NCBI GenBank assembly: GCA_963973915.1
Contig: CAXBBM010000005.1
Location: 1-64,000 of the forward strand
Reading direction: 5' to 3'
DNA from: Polycyclovorans sp002706265
Lineage (GTDB): Bacteria; Pseudomonadota; Gammaproteobacteria; Nevskiales; Nevskiaceae
DNA length: 64,000 bases
Positions 22,792-32,292 of this stretch are shown here, in pieces. The notes under the pieces are model-generated. The model was not told where the DNA came from. It did not search any database and saw only the letters and a list, made by a program, of their open reading frames with translations. Made by a program: the position numbers and the translations under genes. Positions within the stretch are counted from its first letter, which is position 1; every line of letters begins with the position of its first letter.

Positions 22792-24577
22792 GGCGCAGCG
22801 GGGCCTCCAGTTCGATGCGGGTACCGCCGCCGGGCTGCGGCAGGATGCGCAGATTGCCATCGAGTCGCAGCGCACGATCATGCATGCCATCCAGCCCGCG
22901 ACCCCGATTGCGCTGCGCTTGCGGCGGCATGCCGCGACCGTCGTCCTCGATCTGCAGGCAGTACCGCCCCTCAAGCTGCTTCAGACGCAGGCTGACGTGG
23001 CGTGCGGCAGCATGGCGCAGCGCGTTGCTCAGCGCCTCCTGCGCCACCCGGAACACCTGCAGCGCGTCGCGCGGGTCCAGTGCGAGGTCGTCGAGGTCGT
23101 CGATGTCGTGCACGTAGCCGATCCCGGCAGGCTCGAACAGGGTTGCCATCATGGCCTCGAGCGCTTCGCGCAGGCCCAGCCGGTCGAGCTGGCTGGGATA
23201 GAGGTTGGCCGCCACGCGGCGGGTTTCCTGGATGGCCTCGCGCAGGCCGGCATCCAGCGGCGGTTTGAGTTCGGCCGGCAGCCGGCGCAGGCCGCCGAGG
23301 ACCGCCAGCAACTGCTGGCCGAGGCCGTCGTGCAGGTCCTGGGCGATGCGCCGGCGCTCGGCGTCCTGCGTGTCCAGCAGGGCCTGCGCACCACGCTCGC
23401 GCTGGGCGGCCAGCGCGGCGGTGGCGCGGTCGCGCTCGGCATCGAGCAGCTTGATGCGGTCGGCCAGCGCGAACGACAGCAGCATCACCTCGGCCAGGGT
23501 GCCGAGCTGGTAGGCGTGCTCGGTCCACCAGGTGCCGGGCACCAGGCCCAGCGTGCGCAGCACCAGCAGCACCACGCCGGGCAGGAACGCCGCCAGGCCG
23601 AGGATGAGAAAGCGCGCCTGCCGCACGCCGGCGCGGTAGGCCGAGACGATGGCGGCCGGGAAGATCAGCACCGAGGCGGCCACCGCCACCAGCAGCAGGA
23701 TCATCGCCAGGCGGTAATGCAGCAGCAGCAGCAGCGCGCCCAGCAGCGCCGCCAGCATCAGGCCCTGCAGGCCGCGATGCCAGCGCGGCACGCGGCTCGA
23801 CGTGCGCGCCATGTTGGCGACGAAGGCGGCACCGAAGCCCAGCGTGGCGCAAAGACCCAACAAGGTTCCGGCGTTGCCCAGCAGCGCCGAATGCGGCCAC
23901 AGCAGCCAGGCGGCGTGGCCGCTGTAGGCCCCCTGAAAGACGACCAGTCCCACCAGGTAGAGCACGTAGTAGAGATAGGCGCGGTCGCGGATCAGCGCCC
24001 ACAGGAAGGCGTTGTAGATCGCCAGCGCCAGCAGCACCGCGTAATAGAAGCCGTAGGCGAGCTGATCGCGCAGGTTCTGGCGCCAGAACGCGCGCTCGTC
24101 CCACAGTTCCAGCGGCAGGCTGAGCGCGCCGGACGACTGCGCGCGCAGATACAGCCGGCCGGCGAAGCCCGGTTCGAGCATGAACAGCGGATGGGGGTGG
24201 ATCAGCGCGCGTTGCGCCAGGGCCTGGTGATCACCGGCCTGCTCTGCGCTCCAGCCGCCATCGGCATGCGGCCGGTACAGGATCAGATCATCGTTCTGCG
24301 TGTAGGGCAGGCTCAGCAACCGCGAACTGTCGGACGCCGGAACGTCGATGCGCAGCCACCATGCCGATGCGCTCAGGCCCAGGCTGGGGGAAGGCGCGTT
24401 GATCGCCCTGAATGCCGCCCCGGGCCGCGCCACCTGCTCGATGCGCAACGACCGCGACGGATCTTCCAGCAAGGCCAGCGATGGCGGTTGAATCCCGGCG
24501 GCACGGGCCGCTCCGCCCAGCGCGAGTCCGGCGACGACCAGCCACCGCGCGACGGTCATCGACCATGGGGTGTCCAT
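22784..24577 (-). CDS. 7TM-type sensor histidine kinase (7TMR-DISM)
   Basis: About 597 residues: signal peptide (MTVARWLVVAGLALGGAARA), a periplasmic 7TMR-DISM extracellular domain of roughly 140 residues (LGLSASAWWLRIDV; YTQNDDLILYRP), seven membrane helices, a short coiled region, then a HisKA_3 phosphoacceptor helix (RRRIAQDLHDGLGQQLLAVL) and a HATPase domain (RVAQEALSNALRHA; IEDDGRGM). These ectodomains are generally thought to bind small carbohydrate-like ligands; the ligand here is unknown. Several in-frame ATGs exist; 24577 is chosen as the one giving a normal signal peptide. Co-transcribed with the response regulator. Confidence 0.92.
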   Translation of the reverse strand: MDTPWSMTVARWLVVAGLALGGAARAAGIQPPSLALLEDPSRSLRIEQVARPGAAFRAINAPSPSLGLSASAWWLRIDVPASDSSRLLSLPYTQNDDLILYRPHADGGWSAEQAGDHQALAQRALIHPHPLFMLEPGFAGRLYLRAQSSGALSLPLELWDERAFWRQNLRDQLAYGFYYAVLLALAIYNAFLWALIRDRAYLYYVLYLVGLVVFQGAYSGHAAWLLWPHSALLGNAGTLLGLCATLGFGAAFVANMARTSSRVPRWHRGLQGLMLAALLGALLLLLHYRLAMILLLVAVAASVLIFPAAIVSAYRAGVRQARFLILGLAAFLPGVVLLVLRTLGLVPGTWWTEHAYQLGTLAEVMLLSFALADRIKLLDAERDRATAALAAQRERGAQALLDTQDAERRRIAQDLHDGLGQQLLAVLGGLRRLPAELKPPLDAGLREAIQETRRVAANLYPSQLDRLGLREALEAMMATLFEPAGIGYVHDIDDLDDLALDPRDALQVFRVAQEALSNALRHAAARHVSLRLKQLEGRYCLQIEDDGRGMPPQAQRNRGRGLDGMHDRALRLDGNLRILPQPGGGTRIELEAPLRHA

Positions 24578-24776
24578 GCGGGCGTCCATATGGATTTGGG
24601 TGCAGATGATCCTGAGGACATGGTAAGCCGCGGGCGGCGGCATAGGCCACGGGTGCGGGCACGTCCCCGCACCATGACCGGGCCGATGCCATCACCCTCA
24701 CTGCCAGCGGCTACCATCGACCGATGATGCCGATCAAACCGACCCACCCGTTGAGCTGCCCGATGGCCAGGCTCAC

Positions 24777-25709
24777 ATGACCAGCCTCAGCTTCGGCGGG
24801 CTGTCAGAGCCGGTGCTGCGGCTGAGCGTGTTTCTGGGCGTGCTCGCGGCCCTGATGGCCCTTGAAAGGGTGCTGCCGCGGCGGGGGCTGCACCGGTCCC
24901 GGGGGGCGCGCTGGACCACCCATCTGTCCATCGTCGTGCTTGACGGCCTGTGCCTGCGGGTGCTGGGCGCGCTGGCCGCGCCGCTGCTGGCGGTAGGGAC
25001 GGCGATCTGGGCGCAGGCCCACGGCTGGGGTCTGTTGAACCAGTTTGAGGCGCCGGCCTGGCTGGAGGTCGCGGTGGCGCTGGCGCTGTTCGATCTGCTC
25101 ATCTGGGCCCAGCACCGCGTGTTTCATCGTGTTCCGTGGCTGTGGCGCATCCACCGCATGCACCACGCCGATCCCGACTTCGATGCGACCACGGCGCTGC
25201 GCTTTCACCCCATCGAGATTCTGCTGTCGATGGCGATCAAGGTGGTCGCGGTATTGCTGCTGGGCCCCAGCGCGGTCGCGGTGGTGCTGTTTGAGGTGAT
25301 CCTCAACGCCTGTGCGATGTTCAACCACGCCAACCTGCGCCTGCCTTTGTGGCTCGATACGCCACTGCGCCGGGTGCTGGTCACGCCCGACATGCACCGC
25401 GTGCACCACTCGACGCGCCCCGGCGAGCATCACAACAACTTCGGCTTCAGCCTGTCGGTCTGGGACCGGTGGTTTGGCACCTATGTGGCGCAGCCCCGCG
25501 ACGGGCACCTGGACATGCAGATTGGCCTGAGGGACTTCGCGCGCGAACGCCCCGAATCGCTGCGCTGGTGTCTGGCCATCCCTTTTCGCGCCGCGTCGGC
25601 CGCGTCGGCCACATCGGCCACATCGGCAGAGACAACGCCGATGACCGGGGCGGCCCCGCCTGACGCCGACCCAGACCTAGACCCAGACCCCGGCAGTTCC
25701 CGTGATTGA
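24777..25709 (+). CDS. Sterol desaturase / fatty acid hydroxylase family membrane protein
   Basis: A 310-residue di-iron membrane oxygenase. Several hydrophobic segments occupy residues 15-110 and 140-175. The eight-His cluster is present: HRVFH, HRMHH and MHRVHH with a further HHNN. Such enzymes hydroxylate or desaturate lipids; the substrate cannot be told. The last 45 residues are low-complexity, encoded by short tandem repeats (25592-25630, units of gcgtcggcc/acatcggcc, and an Asp/Pro run near 25670), and are probably dispensable. Divergent from the kinase gene. Confidence 0.9.
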   Translation: MTSLSFGGLSEPVLRLSVFLGVLAALMALERVLPRRGLHRSRGARWTTHLSIVVLDGLCLRVLGALAAPLLAVGTAIWAQAHGWGLLNQFEAPAWLEVAVALALFDLLIWAQHRVFHRVPWLWRIHRMHHADPDFDATTALRFHPIEILLSMAIKVVAVLLLGPSAVAVVLFEVILNACAMFNHANLRLPLWLDTPLRRVLVTPDMHRVHHSTRPGEHHNNFGFSLSVWDRWFGTYVAQPRDGHLDMQIGLRDFARERPESLRWCLAIPFRAASAASATSATSAETTPMTGAAPPDADPDLDPDPGSSRD

Positions 25710-25797
25710 GCGCCGCAGGTCCGCGACACCGGACCGCTGAGCGACCGGATGCGAGTGGATTTGGGGGGACGCCGCACATGAATCTCGGGGTGGGCCT

Positions 25798-26934
25798 TCA
25801 GCCCATCAGGATCACCTGCCGCACCGCTTCGCCGCGCGCCAGCCGGTCAAAGCCTGCGTTGATCTCATCGAGCGTAAGCCTGTGCGTCAGCAGCCGGTCC
25901 ACCGGCAGGCGCCCGGCCTGGTACAGCGCCACGAATCGCGGCAGGTCGCGGCTGGGCACGCACGAGCCCATGTACGCGCCCTTGAGCGTGCGCTCCTCGG
26001 CGACGAGGCTGACGGCCGAGAGGCTGAGCATGCGGCTGGGATGCGGCAGGCCCACGGTGACCGTGGTGCCGCCGCGCCGGGTGGCGTGATAGGCCTCGGC
26101 GAGCACCTGCTCGTGCCCGACGGTTTCGATGGCGATGTCCACGCCCCCGTTCACCGCAGCCTTGATCTGTGCAGGCACGTTGCCGCTGTTGCCGGCCTGG
26201 ATGCAATGACGGGCGCCCAGCTCAGCGGCCAGCGCCAGTTTGGCGGGGTTCACGTCGACCGCCACCACGGGATACGCACCGGCGGCGACCGCGCCCAGCA
26301 ACGCGGCCAGACCCACGCCGCCCAACCCGAATATGGCGATGCTCTGCCCGGCGCGCAGCTGTGCCGTGTTGACCACCGCGCCGACGCCGGTCATCACCGC
26401 GCAGCCGAACAGGGCGGCTATCTCGTAGGGCAGGTCCGGGGCGATTTTCACCGCCGAGCGCTGCGACACGACGGTGCGTTCGGCAAAGCCCGACACGCCC
26501 AGATGGTGATTCAGCGCGGCGCCTCCGCCGGTGGCAAACGGCTGCGTGCCGCCCAGCAGCGTGCCGGCGACGTTGGCCTTCGCGCCCGGTTCACACAGCG
26601 CCGCGCGGCCGCTGGCGCAGGGGTCGCAATGGCCACACACCGGCACGAACGAGAACACCACGTGATCACCGGGCGCGAAGGCGGTCACGCCGGGGCCGCA
26701 GGCTTCGACCACGCCGGCTGCTTCATGCCCCAGCACCATGGGCATGACCCTGGGGCGCGAGCCGTCGATCACCGACAGGTCGGAATGGCACAGGCCCGCT
26801 GCGCGCACCTTGATCAGCAGCTCGCCGTCTGCCGGGGGCGCGAGCTGCAGGGTTTCGATGGCCAGCGGCCGGGACGCGACGTACGGCGCCGGCAGGCCCA
26901 TCTGGCGCAGCACGGCGGCACGGGTGGTGATCAT
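25798..26934 (-). CDS. Zinc-dependent alcohol dehydrogenase (class III-like MDR family)
   Basis: A 378-residue medium-chain dehydrogenase. The catalytic zinc ligands lie in GLCHSDLSV and GHEAAG. The structural-zinc cysteines are in VPVCGHCDPCASGRAALC. The NAD fold is FGLGGVGLAALLGAVAAG. It oxidises an alcohol to an aldehyde with NAD+; the substrate is unknown. Start ATG 26934 overlaps the thioesterase stop (ATGA). With the thioesterase and the acyl-CoA-binding protein it forms a three-gene lipid-related operon. Confidence 0.92.
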   Translation of the reverse strand: MITTRAAVLRQMGLPAPYVASRPLAIETLQLAPPADGELLIKVRAAGLCHSDLSVIDGSRPRVMPMVLGHEAAGVVEACGPGVTAFAPGDHVVFSFVPVCGHCDPCASGRAALCEPGAKANVAGTLLGGTQPFATGGGAALNHHLGVSGFAERTVVSQRSAVKIAPDLPYEIAALFGCAVMTGVGAVVNTAQLRAGQSIAIFGLGGVGLAALLGAVAAGAYPVVAVDVNPAKLALAAELGARHCIQAGNSGNVPAQIKAAVNGGVDIAIETVGHEQVLAEAYHATRRGGTTVTVGLPHPSRMLSLSAVSLVAEERTLKGAYMGSCVPSRDLPRFVALYQAGRLPVDRLLTHRLTLDEINAGFDRLARGEAVRQVILMG

Positions 26935-27368
26935 GCGGGGGGCAGCAGGGCTTCCAGCACCGCCCGCAGGGCCTCGTGCGGCGGACAGGGGCGCCGCCCG
27001 GCGCGGTCCACGAACACATGCACGAAGTGGCCTTCGGCCGCCGGCACGTCGCTGCCCGTCTTGAACAGGCCCAGCTCGTACCGCGCGCTGGTGCGGCCCA
27101 GGTGGCCGACCCGCAGCCCGGCCTCGATGACCTCGGGGAACGAGAACGAATCGTGAAAGCGGCACTGTGATTCCACGCACAGGCCGATGATCTCGCCGCC
27201 GTGCAGGTCCAGCCCGCCAGCGTCGATCAGGTGCCGGTTGATGACCGTGTCGAAGGCGCTGTAGTACTCAACGTTGTTGAGGTGCCCGTACAGGTCGTTG
27301 TCTTTCCAGCGGGTTTCGAAGCGGGCGAAGTGAACGTAATCGGCGCGCCGGGTCTGGATGCGCGACAT
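26931..27368 (-). CDS. Acyl-CoA thioesterase (4HBT hot-dog fold)
   Basis: 145 residues with the 4-hydroxybenzoyl-CoA thioesterase motif RWKDNDLYGHLNNVEYYSAF, whose Asp is the catalytic residue. It hydrolyses acyl-CoA to free acid and CoA. It lies between the acyl-CoA-binding protein (gap of two bases) and the dehydrogenase (four-base overlap), which suggests that the operon handles a common acyl chain. Confidence 0.9.
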   Translation of the reverse strand: MSRIQTRRADYVHFARFETRWKDNDLYGHLNNVEYYSAFDTVINRHLIDAGGLDLHGGEIIGLCVESQCRFHDSFSFPEVIEAGLRVGHLGRTSARYELGLFKTGSDVPAAEGHFVHVFVDRAGRRPCPPHEALRAVLEALLPPA

Positions 27369-27370
27369 GG

Positions 27371-27637
27371 TTACTTGTGGCTTTTGAGCAGCGCGCTCAC
27401 CTTGTCGGTGTAGGCCTGCTGGGCCTTGTCACTGGACAGGCCCGAGAGTTTGGCCCAGGCGTCGTATTTGGCGCGCCCCACGAGGTCAAGCATGCCGGGG
27501 CGCTTGCCCTGCACGTCGCCCTCGGAGGCCTGCTTGAAGTGGGCGTAAAGAAACAGCATGTCGTCGTTCGACGGCCGCTTGGTCAGCGTCTTGACGTCGA
27601 TCTGGGCTTGCACGAACGCGGGTTGAATCTCGGCCAT
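27371..27637 (-). CDS. Acyl-CoA-binding protein (ACBP)
   Basis: An 88-residue four-helix ACBP, the full family length. Conserved segments are LTKRPSNDDMLFLYAHFKQA, GDVQGKRPGMLDLVGRAKYD and AWAKLSGLS, which include the Tyr and Lys residues that contact the CoA phosphate. It carries long-chain acyl-CoA in the cytoplasm. ACBP is common in eukaryotes and patchy in bacteria, so it could have been acquired with the operon. First gene of the ACBP-thioesterase-ADH unit. Confidence 0.94.
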   Translation of the reverse strand: MAEIQPAFVQAQIDVKTLTKRPSNDDMLFLYAHFKQASEGDVQGKRPGMLDLVGRAKYDAWAKLSGLSSDKAQQAYTDKVSALLKSHK

Positions 27638-27703
27638 TTGCGGCTCCTGATGGCGTGTCAGTGAGAAAGATGAAGGCCCGGTTTATAGCACGGGCCCTCA
27701 GGC

Positions 27704-28213
27704 TCACTGCTCGCCCGGCAACCGTCGCACGTAGTCCACAAAGTCAAACGCCGCGGCGTGTCGTTCATCGGCCGCGTGATGCGTGCGGGCCACTTCCAGC
27801 CACTGCGCCGGGTCCAGCGCGGGAAACCAGGTGTCCCCCTCGGGCGCGGCATCGACTTCGGTCAGGTAAAGCCGCGTGGCGCGCGGCAACAGCGCGGCGT
27901 ACAGCTCGCCGCCGCCAATCACCCACACCGCTTCGCCCTGCGGACCGGCCAGCGCGTCGTCGAGCTGGTCGAAGACGCGGGCGCCTTCAGCGGCGAATCC
28001 GGGTGCGCGGCTCAGCACGCGGTTGTCGCGCCCCGGCAGCGGGCGGCCCAGTGAGGTCCAGGTCTTGCGGCCCATGAGCAGGGTCTGACCCAGCGTCAGG
28101 GCCTTGAAACGCTTCAGGTCGTCGGGCAGACGCCACGGCAGATCGCCGGTCACGCCGATGACGCGATTGCGCCCCAGCGCGGCAATGAGGTACAGCGGTG
28201 TCTGCAGCGCCAT
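27704..28213 (-). CDS. folA: Dihydrofolate reductase
   Basis: A 169-residue enzyme that reduces dihydrofolate to tetrahydrofolate with NADPH. It has IAALGRNRVIGVTGDLPWRL with the catalytic acidic residue in LPDDLKRFKALT, the NADPH motif LMGRKTWTSLGRPLPGR and VIGGGELYAALLP. It follows thyA with a one-base overlap, the classical thyA-folA pair that regenerates the folate oxidised by thymidylate synthase. Confidence 0.96.
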   Translation of the reverse strand: MALQTPLYLIAALGRNRVIGVTGDLPWRLPDDLKRFKALTLGQTLLMGRKTWTSLGRPLPGRDNRVLSRAPGFAAEGARVFDQLDDALAGPQGEAVWVIGGGELYAALLPRATRLYLTEVDAAPEGDTWFPALDPAQWLEVARTHHAADERHAAAFDFVDYVRRLPGEQ

Positions 28214-29007
28214 CAGACCGCCACGGGCGCCTTGATGTGCGGGTGGGCGAGGTAGTCGCAGAGGGTGAAGTCCTCAAGCTGGAAACCGAACAGGTCGGTC
28301 ACGGCGGGATTGATCTGCATGCGCGGCAGCGGGTGCGGGGCGCGCGACAACTGTTCTTCTGCTTGCGCAAGGTGATTGGCATACAGATGGCAGTCGCCAC
28401 CGGTCCAGACAAAATCACCCGGTTGCAGACCGCAGACCTGCGCCATCATCAGGGTCAGCAGCGCGTAGCTGGCGATGTTGAACGGCACGCCCAGAAAAAT
28501 ATCGGCGCTGCGCTGATAAAGCTGACACGACAGTTTTCCATCGGCCACATAGAACTGGAACAGCGCATGACACGGCATCAGCGCCATCTGGTCCAGCTCG
28601 CCCACGTTCCAGGCCGAGACGATCAGGCGCCGCGAATCGGGCGTGCTGCGGATCTGCTCGACCAGCCGCGCAATCTGGTCGATGTGGCGGCCATCCGGCG
28701 TGGGCCAGTTGCGCCACTGCTTGCCATACACCGGGCCCAGCTCGCCGTTGGCATCGGCCCATTCGTCCCAGATGCGAACGCCGTGTTCCTTCAAATAGGC
28801 GATGTTGGTGTCGCCGCGCAGGAACCACAGCAGCTCGACGATGATCGACTTCAGGTGCAGCTTCTTGGTCGTCACCAGCGGAAAGCCCTGTGCCAGATCG
28901 AAGCGCATCTGGTGGCCGAAGATCGAGCGGGTGCCGGTGCCAGTGCGGTCGGTTTTTGCGGTGCCTTCGTCCAGCACCTTGCGCATCAGGTCCAGATACG
29001 GCTGCAC
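28213..29007 (-). CDS. thyA: Thymidylate synthase
   Basis: 264 residues, the same length as the E. coli enzyme, from GTG 29007 (VQPYLDLMRKVLDEG). It makes dTMP from dUMP with methylene-tetrahydrofolate. The catalytic Cys lies in ALMPCHALFQFYV, the dUMP-binding Arg pair in TPDSRRLIVSAWN, and the Asn/Tyr contacts in FNIASYALL and HLYANH. GTG 29007 starts one base after the lgt stop; the ATG within residues 8-9 would remove the conserved first helix. Confidence 0.96.
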   Translation of the reverse strand: MQPYLDLMRKVLDEGTAKTDRTGTGTRSIFGHQMRFDLAQGFPLVTTKKLHLKSIIVELLWFLRGDTNIAYLKEHGVRIWDEWADANGELGPVYGKQWRNWPTPDGRHIDQIARLVEQIRSTPDSRRLIVSAWNVGELDQMALMPCHALFQFYVADGKLSCQLYQRSADIFLGVPFNIASYALLTLMMAQVCGLQPGDFVWTGGDCHLYANHLAQAEEQLSRAPHPLPRMQINPAVTDLFGFQLEDFTLCDYLAHPHIKAPVAV

Positions 29008-29008
29008 G

Positions 29009-29815
29009 TCAGGCGCCTTTGGTGCCGAACGCTGCGGGGCGACGGTAGGCCACGACCAGAATGACGGCGCCGGCCACCACCATCGGGGCACTCAACTGCA
29101 TGCCCATGGTGAACCAGTCGGTTCCGTACAGGTAGCCGATGTGCCCATCAGGGAGACGCACGGTTTCAACCAGCGAGCGGAACACGCCATACATCAGCAG
29201 GAACAGGCCGGACACGGCCATGCGCGGACGCGGATTTTTGGAAAACCACCACAGCACCACCAGCATCACCAGGCCTTCCAGCAGGGCCTCGTACAACATC
29301 GATGGGTGGCGCGGCACCGGCCCGGCACCCGGGAACACCATGCCCCAGGGCAAGGTGGTCGGTGCGCCATAGAGTTCGCCGTTGATGAAGTTGCCGATGC
29401 GGCCGGTGAGCAGCCCCACCGGAATCAGCGGCGCGGCGAAATCGGCGATGTCGAACACGTTCAGGTTCTTGACTTTGGCGAACCAGAAGTAGGCCACGAT
29501 GACGCCGAGCAGCCCGCCATGGAAGCTCATGCCGCCTTCCCAGATGCGCAACAGCATCAGCGGATCGTCCATCCACTGATCGAAGCCGTAGAACAGCGTG
29601 TAGCCGATGCGGCCGCCGAAGATCACGCCCATCACGATGTAGAACAGCAGATCGGTGACCTGATCCTGGGTCCAGCCGATGTGCGGCTGCCTGGCGCGCT
29701 GCGTGCCCAGCCACCAGCCGATGCCGAAGGCCAGCAGGTACATCAACCCGTACCAGTGGATGCTGATGGGGCCGAGATGAACGGCGACGGGGTCGAAACC
29801 TGGGTGGGTCAACAT
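29009..29815 (-). CDS. lgt: Phosphatidylglycerol-prolipoprotein diacylglyceryl transferase
   Basis: A 268-residue inner-membrane enzyme that attaches diacylglycerol to the lipobox Cys of prolipoproteins. It has about seven membrane helices, the essential HGGLLG loop (SFHGGLLGVI) and the Lgt signature GRIGNFINGELYG. First gene of lgt-thyA-folA, a common proteobacterial order. Start ATG 29815. Confidence 0.96.
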   Translation of the reverse strand: MLTHPGFDPVAVHLGPISIHWYGLMYLLAFGIGWWLGTQRARQPHIGWTQDQVTDLLFYIVMGVIFGGRIGYTLFYGFDQWMDDPLMLLRIWEGGMSFHGGLLGVIVAYFWFAKVKNLNVFDIADFAAPLIPVGLLTGRIGNFINGELYGAPTTLPWGMVFPGAGPVPRHPSMLYEALLEGLVMLVVLWWFSKNPRPRMAVSGLFLLMYGVFRSLVETVRLPDGHIGYLYGTDWFTMGMQLSAPMVVAGAVILVVAYRRPAAFGTKGA

Positions 29816-29921
29816 GGCGTGATGATAGCGGCTGATCGATGCGGATTGATGACGGCAGGCGCCGACGCGAGACCGCCCTGCCCCCGGCCCGGCGGTGCAA
29901 AGCGGTTCAGAACGCCCCGGC

Positions 29922-31091
29922 TCAGAACACCCGGGCGACGAGTGCCTTGAGATAGCGGGTTTCAGGAATCGCCGGGTGGACCGGGTGGTCGGCGCCCTGG
30001 GCGCCGGTTTCGAGTATCTGCAGACGGCGGTCCAGCTTGCGCGCCTCGCGCAGCAAGACGCGCTGCAGCTCTGCCGGTTCGAGGTGGTGCGAGCAGGAGC
30101 AGGCGATCAGAATGCCGTCGGCACTCATCACCTGCATCGCCGCACGGTTGAGCGCCGCGTAATGCTCCAGCCCTTTTTCATGGTCGCGCTTTCGTTTGAT
30201 GAGCGCTGGCGGATCGACCACGACCGTCTCGAAGCGCTGGCCTTCGGCCTTGAGTTCGCGCAGCAGGTCCATGGCCTCGCCTTGGCGGGTCTCCACCGTC
30301 AGGTCGTTGGACTTGGCACTGGCCTGCGCGGCGGCCAGCGCCGGGGCCGAGCTGTCGAGGCAGATGGCTGCGCTGGCACCGGCCTGCAGGCCCCGCAAGG
30401 CCCAGCCCCCGGCGTAACTGAAAACGTCCAGCAGGCGCCCGCCGCGCGCGTAGGCGGCAAAACGGTCGCGATTGTGGCGCTGGTCGTAGAACCAGCCGGT
30501 TTTCTGCCCGCCCGCAAGCGGCACGCGGAAGCGCAGGCCGCTCTCGATGATCTCGATCTCGTCCGGCACCTCGCCGATCACCTCGTCGATCTGCGGAAGA
30601 CCCTCGGTCTCGCGCATCGCCAGATCATTGCTGATGAGAATGCCGCGCGGCTTCAGCACGATCTTCAGCGCCTCCAGCAAGGCCGGCTTGAGCAGCTCCA
30701 TGCCTGCCGTGGTGATCTGCACCGCCAGCACGTCGTCGTAACGGTCAATCACCAGGCCCGGCAGGCCGTCGGCCTCACCGAACACCAGCCGGTAATGCGG
30801 CGTCGGATACAGGCGGGCACGCAAGGCCAGTGCCGCGTTGAGGCGCCGCGCAAACCAGTCGGCGTCGATTTCGGCGGTGATGTCGCCGGTCAGCAGCCGC
30901 AGGCAGATCAGGGTGTGCGGGTTGATGTAACCGGTGCCCAGCGGCTTGGCGCGGGCGTCGAGCACGCGGCACAGGGTGCCGGGCGTCAGCTTGGCAAAAT
31001 TGGGTGGGGCGACGATCTCGTTGGAATACACCCACAGATGGCCGGCCCGCAGGCGACGGTCTTCACGCGGTTTGAGTTGGATGTTGAGCAT
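29922..31091 (-). CDS. rlmI: 23S rRNA m5C methyltransferase, RlmI-like
   Basis: 389 residues: an N-terminal PUA domain (residues 1-80, RRLRAGHLWVYSNEI), a linker domain and a C-terminal SAM-dependent methyltransferase with motif I LLDVFSYAGGWALRG, the catalytic motif VVVDPPALIKRK and the Cys region ILIACSCSHHL. RlmI methylates C1962 of 23S rRNA in E. coli. ATG 31091 is chosen because it gives the family N-terminus (MLNIQLKPRED). Transcribed alone. Confidence 0.87.
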   Translation of the reverse strand: MLNIQLKPREDRRLRAGHLWVYSNEIVAPPNFAKLTPGTLCRVLDARAKPLGTGYINPHTLICLRLLTGDITAEIDADWFARRLNAALALRARLYPTPHYRLVFGEADGLPGLVIDRYDDVLAVQITTAGMELLKPALLEALKIVLKPRGILISNDLAMRETEGLPQIDEVIGEVPDEIEIIESGLRFRVPLAGGQKTGWFYDQRHNRDRFAAYARGGRLLDVFSYAGGWALRGLQAGASAAICLDSSAPALAAAQASAKSNDLTVETRQGEAMDLLRELKAEGQRFETVVVDPPALIKRKRDHEKGLEHYAALNRAAMQVMSADGILIACSCSHHLEPAELQRVLLREARKLDRRLQILETGAQGADHPVHPAIPETRYLKALVARVF

Positions 31092-31223
31092 GGCGCGGCT
31101 CCGCGTGGACATGAAAAATGAACGGCGCAGGGCGGCATCAACCGGCCGGGCGCACCGCAAGGGCGCGGAGTATAGGGCCTGGCCGCTGCCGCGCTCCGAT
31201 GGGGCGACGGCAGCGGCGAAGGA

Positions 31224-32162
31224 TCAGCCCAACTTCACGTCGTAGCGGAATTCACGCTTGAAGCGCGCGCGAAAATCGTCCAGCGTGAAGCGGTGATTCT
31301 GCGTGCCGGGCCGCTCGATCTTGATGGCGCCCATAAGGCTGGCGATGCGGCCGGTGGTTTCCCAGTCCAGCCCCTTGCTGATGCCATAAAGCAGCCCGCC
31401 GCGATAGGCATCGCCGCAGCCGGTGGGGTCGGCCAGGCTTTCGGCCTTGGCCACCGGGATGCTGTAGGTCTTGCCCTTGGCAATGATGTTGGAGCCCTTG
31501 CCGCCCCGGGTGACCACCAGCGCATCGACGCGTTCGGCAATCTGTTTCAGCGACCAGCCGGTGCGGTCCACCAGCAACTCGGCCTCGTAGTCGTTGACCG
31601 CCACGTAGCTGGCCTGGGTGATGAAGGTTTTCAGCTCGTCGCCATTGAACATCGGCAACCCCTGGCCGGGGTCGAACAGAAACGGAATACCGGCCTCGGT
31701 GAACTGCTGCGCATGCTGCAACATGCCATCGCGACCGTCGGGCGACACCGACCCCAGCTTGACGCCCTTGGGGGCCAGCTTCTGGGTGTGCGCCAGGTTC
31801 ATCGCGCCGGGGTGAAAGGCGGTGATCTGGTTGTCGTCCAGATCGGTGGTGATGTAGGCCTGCGCGGTGTAGGCACTGTCGATCACCTTCACCAGACTCT
31901 GATCGATCTGGTTGTCGGTCATCCAGCCGGCATAGGCTTCGAAGTCTTTGCCCACCGTGCCCATCGGCTTGGCGTCGCCGCCGAGCAAATGCAGGTTGAA
32001 CGCGATGTTGCCGGCGCAGCCGCCAAACTCGCGGCGCAACTCGGGCACCAGAAAGGACACATTGAGAATGTGCACCTTGTCGGGAAGGATGGCGTCTTTG
32101 AATTGGCCCGAGTACACCATGATCGTGTCGTAGGCCAGCGAACCGCAGATAACAACTGACAT
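31224..32162 (-). CDS. PfkB-family carbohydrate/adenosine kinase
   Basis: 312 residues with the ribokinase fold. The N-terminal Gly-rich signature is RREFGGCAGNIAFNLHLLGG and the C-terminal PfkB signature is DPTGCGDAYRGGLLYG, whose second Asp is the catalytic base. The Cys in TGCGD and the overall form resemble bacterial adenosine-kinase-like members; the substrate is not certain. Monocistronic, between gcvPB and rlmI. Confidence 0.88.
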   Translation of the reverse strand: MSVVICGSLAYDTIMVYSGQFKDAILPDKVHILNVSFLVPELRREFGGCAGNIAFNLHLLGGDAKPMGTVGKDFEAYAGWMTDNQIDQSLVKVIDSAYTAQAYITTDLDDNQITAFHPGAMNLAHTQKLAPKGVKLGSVSPDGRDGMLQHAQQFTEAGIPFLFDPGQGLPMFNGDELKTFITQASYVAVNDYEAELLVDRTGWSLKQIAERVDALVVTRGGKGSNIIAKGKTYSIPVAKAESLADPTGCGDAYRGGLLYGISKGLDWETTGRIASLMGAIKIERPGTQNHRFTLDDFRARFKREFRYDVKLG

Positions 32163-32292
32163 GTAGCAAATCCCATTTTTTGATGTGTGGGGCCATCCCT
32201 GGCGAGACAGCCGTGAACGCTATGTACCCCTGGGTCCACATCCCTGTGTGCCCGTTTCGCGAGCGCCGCGCACGCCACGGTCGACGTGCAGG

